The notes below the pieces were generated by a model. The model was not told where the DNA came from. It saw only the letters and a program-made list of their open reading frames with translations, and made no database searches. Of a stretch of 64,000 bases of DNA, positions 39,633 through 49,008 are shown one piece after another. The stretch is taken from the NCBI GenBank assembly GCA_009926625.1, contig RFON01000002.1:1-64000 (forward strand), given 5' to 3'. The DNA is from Planctomycetota bacterium. GTDB lineage: Bacteria; Planctomycetota; Phycisphaerae; Phycisphaerales; SM1A02. Numbering within the stretch: position 1 is the stretch's first letter; each line of letters starts with the position of its first letter. Both the position numbers and the translations under genes were made by a program.

Positions 39633-40609
39633 GTCGACGCTTCGTCCGTCACTCGGATCAGTTCTGGAAGGCGGACGAGGTCGATGTTCCCTCCGCACAG
39701 GACCACGCCAACGCGCCCGAGTTCACTTCGACTGCGGAGCGGTCCGAGGACGGCTGCAACGCCGACTGCCGAACTCGGCTCGATCACGACCTTCATCCGT
39801 TCGAGGACCAGGTGCAGCGCCCGCCGAATCTCATTCTCGGAGACCGCAACGATTTCGTCGACGCATTCGCGGATGATCGGCCAGGTGAGATCGCCGAGTG
39901 CCGTGCGGAGTCCGTCGGCAATCGTTGGCTGCTCGAACGCCGGCTGTCGGGCATCCGCGCGCTTCGATGCAACGGCGTCTGCCGCCGCCGCTGGTTCAGC
40001 GCCGATGATCCGCACCCGCGGCGCCCGCGCCCGCATGGCGGTGGCGATGCCCGACATCAGTCCGCCACCGCCGACGGGAACCACCAGCGCATCCAGATCC
40101 GCCGCTTGCTCGAGCAGTTCGAGGGCAATGGTGCCTTGTCCCGCGATGATGGCGGGGTGGTCGTAAGGCGGGATGAGCGTTCCGCCCGTCTGGGCGAGCA
40201 CTTCTGCGGCAGTCGTCGTGCGCGCCGCGAGCGTGGGTTCGCACCAAACGATCGTGCCACCGAACGCGCGCACGGCAGCCACCTTGGAAGAAGCGGAGTC
40301 GCGCGGCATGACGACATGCGCGCTGATGCCGCGCAGCGCCGCAGCCTTCGCGAGGGCCTGCGCGTGATTCCCAGACGAGTGGGTGACGACACCGCGCCGC
40401 GCCGTGCCTTCGTCGAGCAGCATCACGGCGTTGCTGGCTCCGCGAAACTTGAACGATCCTGTTCGCTGGAAGTTCTCGCACTTGAAGGTCAGCGATCGCC
40501 CTGCGAGGTGGTCGAGGTGGTGGCACACCATCACTGGTGTCCGCCGAATCCATGGAGCGATGCGCCGCGCCGCGGCATCGATGTCGTCCACTGAAATCGG
40601 CAGCGCCAT
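39629..40609 (-). CDS. PLP-dependent threonine/serine dehydratase-like enzyme
   Basis: 326 aa, fold-type II PLP enzyme of the threonine dehydratase/serine racemase group. PLP lysine in GSFKFRGA, SSGNHAQ contacts, and the phosphate-binding glycine loop VPVGGGGL. No ACT regulatory domain, so closer to catabolic dehydratases or serine racemase than to biosynthetic IlvA. A TTG precedes the ATG; I use the ATG at 40609. Coupled to the MFS gene and 84 nt downstream of the Lrp-type regulator, suggesting amino acid-responsive control. Confidence 0.88.
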   Translation of the reverse strand: MALPISVDDIDAAARRIAPWIRRTPVMVCHHLDHLAGRSLTFKCENFQRTGSFKFRGASNAVMLLDEGTARRGVVTHSSGNHAQALAKAAALRGISAHVVMPRDSASSKVAAVRAFGGTIVWCEPTLAARTTTAAEVLAQTGGTLIPPYDHPAIIAGQGTIALELLEQAADLDALVVPVGGGGLMSGIATAMRARAPRVRIIGAEPAAAADAVASKRADARQPAFEQPTIADGLRTALGDLTWPIIRECVDEIVAVSENEIRRALHLVLERMKVVIEPSSAVGVAAVLGPLRSRSELGRVGVVLCGGNIDLVRLPELIRVTDEAST

Positions 40610-40693
40610 CAACGGAATCCTATTCGCACCTCGTCCGTGCGGTGTGCGCTGCCGATGTCCCCGAGCCCCCCGCAGCGCAACTTGGGCGCTCGG

Positions 40694-41665
40694 TCATTTC
40701 GCCGACTTGCACGGCGAATCGCACCACCAATCAAAGAGGTCGCTGTGGACCTCGAGCAGGAGGTGCGCCGACACGTCGGCGTTCGCAAGCGCGTTGCGAA
40801 TCGCCGCAGCACGGAGTTCCACTGCCTCGAAGGACTCAAACGCGCTCTCGGCAACGATGCTCTCATTGTCGATGCACTGAAAGATCCATGCATGCGGCAG
40901 GAGTTCACGAACCATTGTGAGACCTTCACGGAAAGCCGCGCGCGGGCTCATCCGCAGTTGAGTCACGACGGGCGTACCCATGAAGTGTGGGTTGGTCGCC
41001 ACCACTGGGCGCACGACTCTCGTCTCGATCATTCGTTGGAGATTGGCGCGGGTGGCCGAGGGCGACGCTTTGATCGCCTCGCTGACATGGTTGAGACTCT
41101 GTCGAATGTTGGTCTGGACCGCTTGCAGAAGCTTTGATTGGATGGCTGCCTGCCGCGGGACGCGTGCGTCCGCGATCGTGAACGCATCTGGTGCGGTGCA
41201 GCCAGGCGGAAGCACGCAGAGGACTTCGCTGGCTCGTTCAAGGCGAAGCATCGAGATCGTGGACAGCGCGATGTCGATGTGGTCGAGCACCTTTGCGGAG
41301 GTCGATCCAACAACGAGAGCGGTGAGCTGCTGTCCGCCATCGACGCGTGAAACTCGGTGAAACCCTGTCTGGCGGGCGAGCGCACTGGCTGCTGCGGCTG
41401 AGTCGCCGTCCACAACGAACCGCGCAAGCGAGAGCCCAGTGCACCCAACGGACTTTGGCTCGATGAAGCCGCGGACCACAACCAACCCCTCTTCCTCAAG
41501 GGTGGCGAGGCGCCTACTGACAGTTGCCTCGGAAACGCCGATGCGCTGAGCGATCTCGCGACCGGAGATTCGCCCATCCGATGTCAGCGCATCGACGATT
41601 TGGCGATCGAGATCGCTCGCCACTCGCGCCGCACTCGACGCACCGAGATACACCGATCGAACCAT
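40694..41665 (-). CDS. Tandem Lrp/AsnC-type transcription regulator
   Basis: 323 aa, about twice the usual Lrp length. The first half has a clear winged HTH (DLDRQIVDALTSDGRISGREIAQRIGVSEATVSRRL) and a RAM-like sensor (residues about 65-160). The second half repeats the plan with a weaker HTH (LNHVSEAIKASPSATRANLQRMI) and another sensor. Probably controls the dehydratase and transporter downstream. ATG 41665 chosen since MVRSVYLG leads directly into the HTH. A perfect palindrome at 41786-41803 lies 120 nt upstream. Confidence 0.82.
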   Translation of the reverse strand: MVRSVYLGASSAARVASDLDRQIVDALTSDGRISGREIAQRIGVSEATVSRRLATLEEEGLVVVRGFIEPKSVGCTGLSLARFVVDGDSAAAASALARQTGFHRVSRVDGGQQLTALVVGSTSAKVLDHIDIALSTISMLRLERASEVLCVLPPGCTAPDAFTIADARVPRQAAIQSKLLQAVQTNIRQSLNHVSEAIKASPSATRANLQRMIETRVVRPVVATNPHFMGTPVVTQLRMSPRAAFREGLTMVRELLPHAWIFQCIDNESIVAESAFESFEAVELRAAAIRNALANADVSAHLLLEVHSDLFDWWCDSPCKSAK

Positions 41666-41785
41666 GAATGAACCCTTGGGGAAGAAGGCGACTCGATAAT
41701 GCAACGCGACACGAACTACGCGTCCACCACGCAACTTTGAGGAAGTCTTCGACCCCGGAGCGAATCGTTCGCTCATCGCGGCGTG

Positions 41786-41803
41786 CCTCACCTTGAGGTG
41801 AGG
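41786..41803. promoter_or_regulatory. Perfect palindrome between the Lrp gene and thiC
   Basis: cctcacct / aggtgagg with a 2-nt spacer. No T-run on either side, so an operator is more likely than a terminator. Placement in the 179-bp spacer before the TPP aptamer suits the divergent tandem-Lrp regulator; this is inference. Confidence 0.45.
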
Positions 41804-41842
41804 ACCGACGCTGCACAGCCGCGAAGGAGTCTACACTTGCAA

Positions 41843-41930
41843 GATCGCTCGGGGCGTCTGCCGTGGTTGGCAGGCTGAGAAGCACCCGTCGAACCTGATT
41901 CGGTTCATACCGACGAAGGGAAGCGAGAGC
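41843..41930 (+). ncRNA. TPP riboswitch (THI element)
   Basis: Thiamine pyrophosphate aptamer in the thiC leader. Conserved cores: CUGAGA (ggctgagaagcaccc), GAACCTGATT..GGTT..ATACC and CGAAGGGAAG. P1 pairs tcgct (41845-41849) with agcga (41922-41926). A TACACT -10-like box at 41832-41837 would start transcription at about the aptamer 5' end. About 100 nt of expression platform follows, containing gagcg/cgctc (41927-41945) but no T-run, so control may be at translation. Confidence 0.95.
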
Positions 41931-42031
41931 GTTCGCCCAGCGCTCCCACCCACCTTCGTCCGACTCCGAGCCAGTTGACAGGAAGTGTTGCTCGCACCCT
42001 CATGGGCGGAACAAGTTTTCAGGAGATTTGC

Positions 42032-43930
42032 ATGAACGCGTTCGAAACATCTGAGACTCAAGCGAACAGTCGGACAGTCGCGCACGCTGATGGGCGAGAG
42101 CCGCACATGCACGGTGCGCTCAATCCATCTTCGCGCCAGGAGGGAACGAACCGCGGCAGTTTCGCGCTCGCTCCCGATGTGGGTGGTCCGCGTTCATTCA
42201 GTTCGCCCGATACCCCTGGCATGCCCGCGCCGAGTGCGCGCACTGCCTGGGACTTCCTGCCTGACGACTGGCGCGTCGAGGCGGCACCGAACCATGCATC
42301 GGGTTGCGCGGGCCACTCGCTGCGACAGTTCGGGGCTTTCGTGCGCTGCATTCCGCCGAGTGGGTTCAGCGTGGTGACTCAACTGGAGCATGCGCGGACC
42401 GGCGCGATCACCCAGCAGATGAGGCGCGTGGCGGAACGCGAGCCGCACCTCACGCCCGAGCAAGTTCGCGACGAGGTGGCGGCGGGGCGCATGGTGATTC
42501 CAGCCAACATCGAGCACCTGCGCCATCGGCTCGATCCGATGGCGATCGGGCGAGCGTCGTGTACGAAGATCAATGCCAACATGGGCGCAAGCCCGATCAG
42601 CAGCGGCACCAGCGAAGAGGTCGAGAAACTGCGCTGGGCGGAGCGCTGGGGGGCGGATACGGTGATGGATCTTTCGACAGGTGGCGATCTGGACGCGTGC
42701 CGCGAGGCGATCATTCGCAACAGCACGGTGCCGATCGGCACGGTGCCGATCTACTCGATGATCATCGGTCGGACGCTGGAGCAGCTGGATGAAACGGTCG
42801 TGCTGGAGACGCTCGAACATCAGGCGCGCCAAGGCGTCGACTACTTCACGATCCATGCGGGTGTCTTACGCGAGCACTTGCCATTCGTGCGCGATCGGCT
42901 CATCGGGATCGTCAGTCGCGGCGGAAGCCTGCTCGCCAAGTGGATGCTCGTGCACAACCGTCAGAACCTGATGTACACGGGCTGGGAACGCATCTGCGAT
43001 GTGATGCGGCGGTGGGATGTGACATTCTCGATCGGCGACGGACTTCGCCCTGGTGGTCTTGCCGATGCGACGGACCAAGCGCAACTTGCGGAACTCTCGA
43101 CGATCGCCGAACTCACGGAGCGCGCGTGGCGAAAGGGGGTTCAAGTCATGGTGGAAGGGCCTGGTCATGTGCCCTTTGACCAGATCGAGTTCAACATGAA
43201 GTTGCAGCGTTCACTCTGCCACGGCGCTCCCTTCTATGTGCTCGGGCCGCTCGTGACGGACATCTTCCCTGGATACGACCACATCACCAGCTGCATTGGC
43301 GCGACGGCCGCTGGCTACCACGGTGCGAGCATGCTGTGCTATGTGACGCCGAAGGAGCACCTCGGCCTCCCGAAGAAGGACGATGTGAAGCAGGGCTGCA
43401 TTGCGTACAAGATCGCCGCGCATGCCGCCGATGTTGCGCTGGGCATTCCCGGATCACGCGACCGTGACGATGCGCTCACGAAGGCACGGGCAGCGCTCAA
43501 CTGGGAGAAGCACTTCGAGCTGAGCTTCGATCCAGACACGGCGCGCGCCTACCACGACGAGGACCTCGATGTCGATACGGACTTCTGCGCGATGTGCGGT
43601 CACGATTGGTGCAGCGTTCGGATCAGCAAGGAGATCCAGGAGTTCGCAAGCGGAAAGGCGGATGGCTTTGAACGCGGGAAGCCCGTTCGGAGCGCCGCGC
43701 TCACTGCGGAGCAGCAGGAGATCCTCGCCAAGCGCGGCGTCCTTCCGCCCGAGGAGATTCATCGGCTCGCCGCCAAGACGAGAAAGGCGCTCGACACAGA
43801 TTCGGGGAAGGCATCATGCCACAGCGACTTCGTCGATCCAGCGTCGGCGCGTCGTGTTCAGGACGAGCGGCTGGTGCAGATCAACACGGCACCTGCGCAC
43901 AATCTTCCTTCGCATGATCCGGTGATCTGA
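42032..43930 (+). CDS. thiC: Phosphomethylpyrimidine synthase ThiC
   Basis: Radical-SAM enzyme converting AIR to HMP-phosphate in thiamine synthesis. 632 aa. The C-terminal iron-sulfur motif C519-x2-C522-x4-C527 (CAMCGHDWC) is present, as are [34 protein letters not shown] and [18 protein letters not shown] 42032 has AGGAG 7 nt upstream. It follows a TPP riboswitch, so repressed by thiamine. Its last 50 nt overlap the convergent glycosyltransferase gene. Confidence 0.98.
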   Translation: MNAFETSETQANSRTVAHADGREPHMHGALNPSSRQEGTNRGSFALAPDVGGPRSFSSPDTPGMPAPSARTAWDFLPDDWRVEAAPNHASGCAGHSLRQFGAFVRCIPPSGFSVVTQLEHARTGAITQQMRRVAEREPHLTPEQVRDEVAAGRMVIPANIEHLRHRLDPMAIGRASCTKINANMGASPISSGTSEEVEKLRWAERWGADTVMDLSTGGDLDACREAIIRNSTVPIGTVPIYSMIIGRTLEQLDETVVLETLEHQARQGVDYFTIHAGVLREHLPFVRDRLIGIVSRGGSLLAKWMLVHNRQNLMYTGWERICDVMRRWDVTFSIGDGLRPGGLADATDQAQLAELSTIAELTERAWRKGVQVMVEGPGHVPFDQIEFNMKLQRSLCHGAPFYVLGPLVTDIFPGYDHITSCIGATAAGYHGASMLCYVTPKEHLGLPKKDDVKQGCIAYKIAAHAADVALGIPGSRDRDDALTKARAALNWEKHFELSFDPDTARAYHDEDLDVDTDFCAMCGHDWCSVRISKEIQEFASGKADGFERGKPVRSAALTAEQQEILAKRGVLPPEEIHRLAAKTRKALDTDSGKASCHSDFVDPASARRVQDERLVQINTAPAHNLPSHDPVI

Positions 43931-45083
43931 CGGCGCGTTCGGCGACCTGCGCGAGCACCGCGCGCGCGATCTCATGCGCTGCATGAGGGCGCGCTGCCGA
44001 TCCAGCGGCTGCCCGCATTGCCGCGAGCGCCGGCGCGTCGGCGAGCAGACCTTGGACGACCTCGCCCGCGAGGCGCGGATTGCGCAGCGGCCTCGCTGCA
44101 CCCGCGGCGACGAGGATGCCGGCATTGCGCTCTTCCTGACCAGGAATGGGGTCGAGGACGAGCAGGGGAAGCCCCGCTGCTCGCGCCTCGGCTGCCGTGA
44201 GTCCTCCGGGCTTCCCGACCATGAGATCGGATGCAGCCATCAGTGCCGGCATCTGATCGGTGAAACCGACCACGCGAAGGACGGTGCGACTTCCCGCCGC
44301 GGGCTGTAGTGCGTCGAGCCGCTGTTTCAGCGCTTCGTTGTGACCGCACACGATGACGAGCGTCGCATCCACGGCAGCATCCACGAGCGAGTGAACGACC
44401 GATTCCATCGGACCGAGCCCATGGCCGCCGCCGCAGATGAGGATCTGCGCCTGACGCTCCGCGGGCGCAACCGATTCACGCGACTGCGCGATGAGTTTCG
44501 CGACCCGCAGGTCGACTGGGATGCCCGTCACCACGAGTCGAGAGGCAGGAATGCCGATGGCGATCGCGGATGCGCGGGCCGCCTCGCTCGCCACGCAGAT
44601 GAGATCGCTGCCCGCACTCAGCCAGATCGCATGGGGATGCTCGTCCGTCACGACCGTGATGAGTCGGGCACTCAGTCGTCCGCGCAATCGCAAGCGACCG
44701 AGCGCACTCGATGTAAGGAAATGCGTCGACACCACGGCGTCGGCCGACTGCACCGTCGGATGGCGGCCAAGCGCGCGCAGCACGAAGTCCTCCGTGCGTG
44801 CCATGGGACCTTTGCCTGGCTTTGAAAGGGGACGCTTTCGATCCGAGAGGTCGTAGAGCGCACCGACAAGCCGTGGCGCAAGTCGGATTGCGCGGAGGTA
44901 GCCATCGCGGTACACGCGGCGAAACCAGCCTGGTGATGATTCGAGCGCGTCGAGTACGGGGGACGCTTTGGCGCCGTGCTCGGCCAGCGCTTCGCCGACG
45001 GCAACGGCCGCGCGCATGTGACCGGAGCCGATCGACGCGCTCACCAGCGCGACCGATGGACCCGCCGCTGATTCAGGCGGCAA
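43881..45083 (-). CDS. MGDG-synthase-like glycosyltransferase
   Basis: 400 aa from TTG 45083; an ATG at 45170 is in frame but would overlap the phosphoesterase gene by 98 nt. GT28/MGDG-synthase pattern: [15 protein letters not shown] (diacylglycerol-binding N-terminus), [25 protein letters not shown] and the donor-site [19 protein letters not shown]. Likely adds a sugar to a lipid acceptor such as diacylglycerol. It overlaps the LpxH-like gene by 11 nt on the same strand, and convergent thiC by 50 nt. Confidence 0.85.
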   Translation of the reverse strand: MPPESAAGPSVALVSASIGSGHMRAAVAVGEALAEHGAKASPVLDALESSPGWFRRVYRDGYLRAIRLAPRLVGALYDLSDRKRPLSKPGKGPMARTEDFVLRALGRHPTVQSADAVVSTHFLTSSALGRLRLRGRLSARLITVVTDEHPHAIWLSAGSDLICVASEAARASAIAIGIPASRLVVTGIPVDLRVAKLIAQSRESVAPAERQAQILICGGGHGLGPMESVVHSLVDAAVDATLVIVCGHNEALKQRLDALQPAAGSRTVLRVVGFTDQMPALMAASDLMVGKPGGLTAAEARAAGLPLLVLDPIPGQEERNAGILVAAGAARPLRNPRLAGEVVQGLLADAPALAAMRAAAGSAARPHAAHEIARAVLAQVAERAVRSPDHAKEDCAQVPC

Positions 45084-45921
45084 TGGCGAGGTCCTCGTCG
45101 GTGCCGAGTTCTTCAGGCATTTCGTTCGGATCTGGCTTCCAACCAGCTTCGCTGAGCAGGTGTTCGACATCGATCAGTTCGAGTTGTCCATCATCCTGCT
45201 CCACGAGTGCACTGGCGCGTTCGATCCAGTCGCCACAGTTGGCGTACAGCACGCGCCGCCCCTCGGCCTCGCGCCACTCGAGTCTCGGTTCATGGATATG
45301 CCCACAGACCACGCCATCAAGCCCGCTTCGCGCTGCATGAGCGAGCACCACTTCCTCGAAACGACTGATGAATGTGCAGGCACTCTTGACGCGCTTCTTG
45401 ATCGACTGCGAAAAGCTCCAACGGCGAAGTCCCACGATGCGCCGCGCCGTGTTCACGATGCGGTTCAGCGCAACGAGGTGGTCGTATGCCCAAGCGCCAA
45501 TCAGTGACACCAGCTTCGAATTCTGCACCACGAGGTCATACTCGTCGCCGTGGGTGACGAGCAGACGCCGTCCATCGGCCAGCAGGTGCTCTGCTTGAAC
45601 GGCGATCACGATGCCCGCGAGTTCGAGTCCCCTGTAGGGGCGGAGCGACTCGTCGTGGTTTCCAGGGACATAGATGATCTGCGTCCCGCGGCGGGCGAGT
45701 TTCAAGAGGCGACGAACGACTTGATTGTGTGATGCGGGCCAACTCCATCGCTGTCGAAGCACCCACATGTCGACGATGTCGCCGACGAGATAAATGCGCT
45801 CACATCGGACACGCTTGAGGAATGCGGCCAGTTCGTCGGCGCGGCACCCTCGCATGCCGAGATGCACATCGCTGAGGAATACGGTGCGGTAATGGAAGCG
45901 CATCGATCTCGTTGGTTTCAT
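45073..45921 (-). CDS. LpxH-like metallophosphoesterase
   Basis: 282 aa with the full calcineurin-type metal set: FLSDVHLG, VGDIVD, GNHDE, THGDEYD and CGHIHEP. The group contains UDP-2,3-diacylglucosamine pyrophosphatase LpxH and cytosolic relatives; the exact substrate is not certain. Starts at 45921 or 45903 are both possible. Upstream of, and coupled to, the lipid glycosyltransferase, which supports an envelope-lipid role. Divergent from the DUF5658 gene with 45 nt between starts. Confidence 0.85.
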   Translation of the reverse strand: MKPTRSMRFHYRTVFLSDVHLGMRGCRADELAAFLKRVRCERIYLVGDIVDMWVLRQRWSWPASHNQVVRRLLKLARRGTQIIYVPGNHDESLRPYRGLELAGIVIAVQAEHLLADGRRLLVTHGDEYDLVVQNSKLVSLIGAWAYDHLVALNRIVNTARRIVGLRRWSFSQSIKKRVKSACTFISRFEEVVLAHAARSGLDGVVCGHIHEPRLEWREAEGRRVLYANCGDWIERASALVEQDDGQLELIDVEHLLSEAGWKPDPNEMPEELGTDEDLAIAA

Positions 45922-45966
45922 CCTGTGGATCGTCCGAGAACGCTCGGCAGCGTGAGAGACCCGCCA

Positions 45967-46440
45967 ATGTTCACGGAAACTGAACACTCGGCGCGGGCGC
46001 ATACGATGCCCGTTGGAGAGATCGTGGTCGAGAAGGCACCGCAACCATCGAGCCAACGCCGTCCAGCCTCAGCCGCTGGGTCGCAGGTGCCACCGTTCCT
46101 GTCATTGCCGGGGTTGCGTTTCCAGGAGGAGTATGTGTGGCTGCTCTTCCTTGCATCGCTCGATGTGATGCTCACTTGGTACATCCTCGAGAAGAAGGAT
46201 GGCGAGGAGGTCAATCCGATTGCTCGCATCGTCATCGAGGCGTGGGGACTGTGGGGTGCGATCGCGTTCAAGTTCAGCCTGGTGCTGTTCGTGATCGTCG
46301 CGTGCGAATGGGTGGTGCGCCGCCGCATCCGATCAGCGGTGTTCCTCGTGTGGTTCTCGTTGGTGGTGTCGGTGAGCCCGGTGCTGTACTCGGGCATCTT
46401 GCTCGCGTACCACTGGCTCGTGCCGAACACCAGCGCGTGA
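45967..46440 (+). CDS. DUF5658 membrane protein
   Basis: 157 aa. A 50-residue soluble N-tail precedes three or four membrane helices; YVWLLFLASLDVMLTWYILEKKDGEEVNPIA fits the DUF5658 pattern. Other starts (46009, 45862) are possible; 45967 avoids overlap with the divergent phosphoesterase. Function unknown. Confidence 0.72.
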   Translation: MFTETEHSARAHTMPVGEIVVEKAPQPSSQRRPASAAGSQVPPFLSLPGLRFQEEYVWLLFLASLDVMLTWYILEKKDGEEVNPIARIVIEAWGLWGAIAFKFSLVLFVIVACEWVVRRRIRSAVFLVWFSLVVSVSPVLYSGILLAYHWLVPNTSA

Positions 46441-46452
46441 CCGCACCCACCG

Positions 46453-47691
46453 TCACTTCGGGATGTGCGCAGTGAGAACGCGCGCCGCGCCGCGGGTGAT
46501 GAGCACATCGTCCTCGATGCGAACGCCGATCGACTCGCCTTCGATGTAGATGCCTGGCTCGATCGTGACGACCATGCCTGGCTCGAGTGGCGAGGCAGGA
46601 TCCGCATCGTGCACTTCCAGACCGAGGTGGTGACCGATGCCGTGCGGGAAGAAATCGCCAAAGCCCGCACGGGTGATGACCTTGCGCGCGGCCTCATCGA
46701 CTGCGCTCATGCGAACCCCTGGGCGGCACGCGCGAATCGCTGCAGCCTGCGCCTGCAGGACCGTGTCGTACACCAGCCGTTGTCTCGCGGAGAAGCGACC
46801 GGACACGGGAAGCGTCCGCGTGACATCTGATGCGTAGCCGCCGAAGGCCGCACCCGAATCGATCACCATCAGATCGCCTGCCTTGAGCGGACGATCGTTC
46901 GCGTGGTAATGCAGCACCGTGCCGTTCAACCCGCTGCCCGCAATCGTGCGGAACGCGAGCGCCCGCGATCCGTTCGTGCGGTACGCATGCTCGATCGCTT
47001 CCTGCACATCGAACTCGTTGGCTCCGGGGCGGCACGCTTCGCGCGCGGCCGCGAAGCCGATGCCGGTGATTCGCCCCGCCTCCTCGATGCAGCGGATCTC
47101 GTCTGCGCTCTTCACGGCACGGAGCGACGGCAGCACGCTCGAGAGGTCGATCACGGTGGCCCCAGGGATGCGCGCGGCACTTTCGCGCAGGATCGCAAGA
47201 TCAGGCGAGACGGGTGCGTTGTGGCTGGCGAGCGCATGCAAGCAGGCGAGGCGCTTCGACCGACGCGCTGATTCCAGCAAGAACCGCCCGAGCGCCCCAG
47301 TTCGAAAGATCGTCTCCACGCCGTACTTGCGGCGCAGCGACTGTCCGACCATTTCGCGCAGCCCATCCCAGCGTTCGACTTCGGGATTGAGCGGGCGCAG
47401 GTAAAGCTGCTCGCGCCGCGCGCGGATGGGATGCGCCGGATCGAGCAGCAAGATCGCGCCCGGCTCGTCGTCGATGCCCGTCAGGTAGCGAAAGTCCGCG
47501 TTGGCGCGGAAGGAATGATCCAGCGACCCGCCAACTTCCCCCGCGAGAACGAGAGCGACGGCATTGCCAGCGCGCGCGAGTTGGCGCAGGACGCGTTCAC
47601 GACGCTGCGCAAACTCGGTCAGCGCGATGGATGGTGCGGAAGTCAGTGCGCGGCGTGCAGCGCTGCGCGGGCGACGAGTGCGTGTGGGCAT
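46453..47691 (-). CDS. pepP: Xaa-Pro aminopeptidase (M24B)
   Basis: 412 aa. Removes N-terminal residues preceding proline. 'Pita-bread' metal ligands: DSGAAFGGYASDVT (two Asp), GIGHHLGLEVHD (His), IEPGIYI (Glu) and VRIEDDVLI (Glu). N-terminal creatinase-like domain present, preceded by an Arg-rich tail. Downstream of, and 27 nt from, phenylalanine hydroxylase on the same strand; ends 12 nt from convergent DUF5658. Confidence 0.93.
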   Translation of the reverse strand: MPTRTRRPRSAARRALTSAPSIALTEFAQRRERVLRQLARAGNAVALVLAGEVGGSLDHSFRANADFRYLTGIDDEPGAILLLDPAHPIRARREQLYLRPLNPEVERWDGLREMVGQSLRRKYGVETIFRTGALGRFLLESARRSKRLACLHALASHNAPVSPDLAILRESAARIPGATVIDLSSVLPSLRAVKSADEIRCIEEAGRITGIGFAAAREACRPGANEFDVQEAIEHAYRTNGSRALAFRTIAGSGLNGTVLHYHANDRPLKAGDLMVIDSGAAFGGYASDVTRTLPVSGRFSARQRLVYDTVLQAQAAAIRACRPGVRMSAVDEAARKVITRAGFGDFFPHGIGHHLGLEVHDADPASPLEPGMVVTIEPGIYIEGESIGVRIEDDVLITRGAARVLTAHIPK

Positions 47692-47718
47692 CGCGGGAGT
47701 GTTGCACCGCGCGGGCGT

Positions 47719-48603
47719 TCACGCAACCGAGCTGCGCAGGCGCGCGTTCTCGTTGAGGATGCGCTCCGCGTAGCGGTTCATGGCATCCCGCAACTGATCG
47801 AAACTCTCGAGCACATAGAGGATCGGCTGGAAGTGATCGATTTCGTAGGGGGTGGTGCACGCCGCTTCGAGATCGAACGGGCGTCGTTCCACATCGCTGC
47901 TTTCGAGCGCATGACGGCTTTCCGCCGGCGACGAGATGAGCCCGGAGCCGTACAACTTGATGTTGCCGCCCTCACGGATCAAGCCGAATTCCACGGTGAA
48001 CCAGAACAGCGTGCCCATGCGCTTGATGTGTTCGGGGTTGGAAGTGGCCGATGCCGCCTTCCCATAGGTCTGCAGGAACTCGCCGAAGACGGGGTCTGCA
48101 TGAAGCGGAACATGCCCGAACACATCGTGGAAGATGTCGGGTTCGGGCAGGTAGTTCAGCGACTCCTTCGGGCGCATCACGATGGTGGTCGCGAAATCAC
48201 GCTGCGCCAACGCGGCAAAGAACGCCTTCGCAGGTGCAAGCCCCGGCACGCCACGGCTACGCCAGCCAGTGAGGCGCGTGAGATGATGGTTGATCGACTC
48301 TGGTCCGTGGAGGTGCGGGATGCGGTCGCGCGAGAGTTTGATGCTGCGTGCGCCGTTCAGATAGGTCTGGGATGCGCGCGATTCGAGAAACTCCATCTGC
48401 CGATCGAAGAGCGTGGTCCATGCCTCCTGATTCTCCTTCGAATAGCCCTCGTAGTGCTGCGTGATAAAGATGCGCTCCACATCCTCGAAGCCCGGTTCGC
48501 CGAAATGCATGGCGTACTCAAGCGCAGCCTGGGCTTCCGGACCATCGATCATCGCGCTGTTGAGGCTGCCTGCGAACTTGGATGGACCGCCGTTGTCTGC
48601 CAT
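47719..48603 (-). CDS. phhA: Phenylalanine 4-monooxygenase
   Basis: Tetrahydropterin-dependent hydroxylase converting Phe to Tyr. 294 aa, bacterial single-domain type without an ACT domain. Iron ligands visible: two His in FHDVFGHVPLH and the Glu in FWFTVEFGL. ATG 48603 has AGGAG 8 nt upstream. The pterin-recycling enzyme is not adjacent. Probably gives a Tyr route or Phe catabolism. Confidence 0.93.
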   Translation of the reverse strand: MADNGGPSKFAGSLNSAMIDGPEAQAALEYAMHFGEPGFEDVERIFITQHYEGYSKENQEAWTTLFDRQMEFLESRASQTYLNGARSIKLSRDRIPHLHGPESINHHLTRLTGWRSRGVPGLAPAKAFFAALAQRDFATTIVMRPKESLNYLPEPDIFHDVFGHVPLHADPVFGEFLQTYGKAASATSNPEHIKRMGTLFWFTVEFGLIREGGNIKLYGSGLISSPAESRHALESSDVERRPFDLEAACTTPYEIDHFQPILYVLESFDQLRDAMNRYAERILNENARLRSSVA

Positions 48604-48720
48604 AAAACACTCCTGTGCGCCGTCGGTTGCGCACGACACAGTGTAGGAGCTTTCGCGGCGCGCTCGATGCGGTCTGCAGCACCGCTGCAGCCCATCGATG
48701 GCGTTATCCTCCCGCGTCGC

Positions 48721-49008
48721 ATGCGCGAAACACGGCTCCAGTTTCGTGGTTTACCGACGCGGCAGTGCCTGGTCGCGGCGGCATCCCTGGCGCTGCTGTC
48801 TGGCTGTGATCCCATTCTTTCGGTCGACGGAGCGTTCTTTCCAGCCTGGCTCCTGTGCATGATCGGCGCGGGATTCCTGCTTGGCGGCGTTCGTTGGGTC
48901 GTCAGTCGACTGGGGTGGGAGCCGTTCGTGCGGCCGCGCGTGTTGGTGTACTTCTGCGTCTACTTGAATTGCACCCTCGGACTCTGGCTGCTGATCTTCC
49001 GCACATGA
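48721..49008 (+). CDS. YtcA-type small lipoprotein
   Basis: 95 aa. Lipobox LLSGC at residues 26-30, then DPILSVDGAFFPAWLLCMIGAGFLL, the YtcA-family signature, and two membrane helices. ATG 48721; the frame upstream to 47431 is antisense. Overlaps the HlyD-type gene by 4 nt. In related bacteria YtcA genes travel with HlyD and FUSC efflux genes, as here. Confidence 0.82.
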   Translation: MRETRLQFRGLPTRQCLVAAASLALLSGCDPILSVDGAFFPAWLLCMIGAGFLLGGVRWVVSRLGWEPFVRPRVLVYFCVYLNCTLGLWLLIFRT

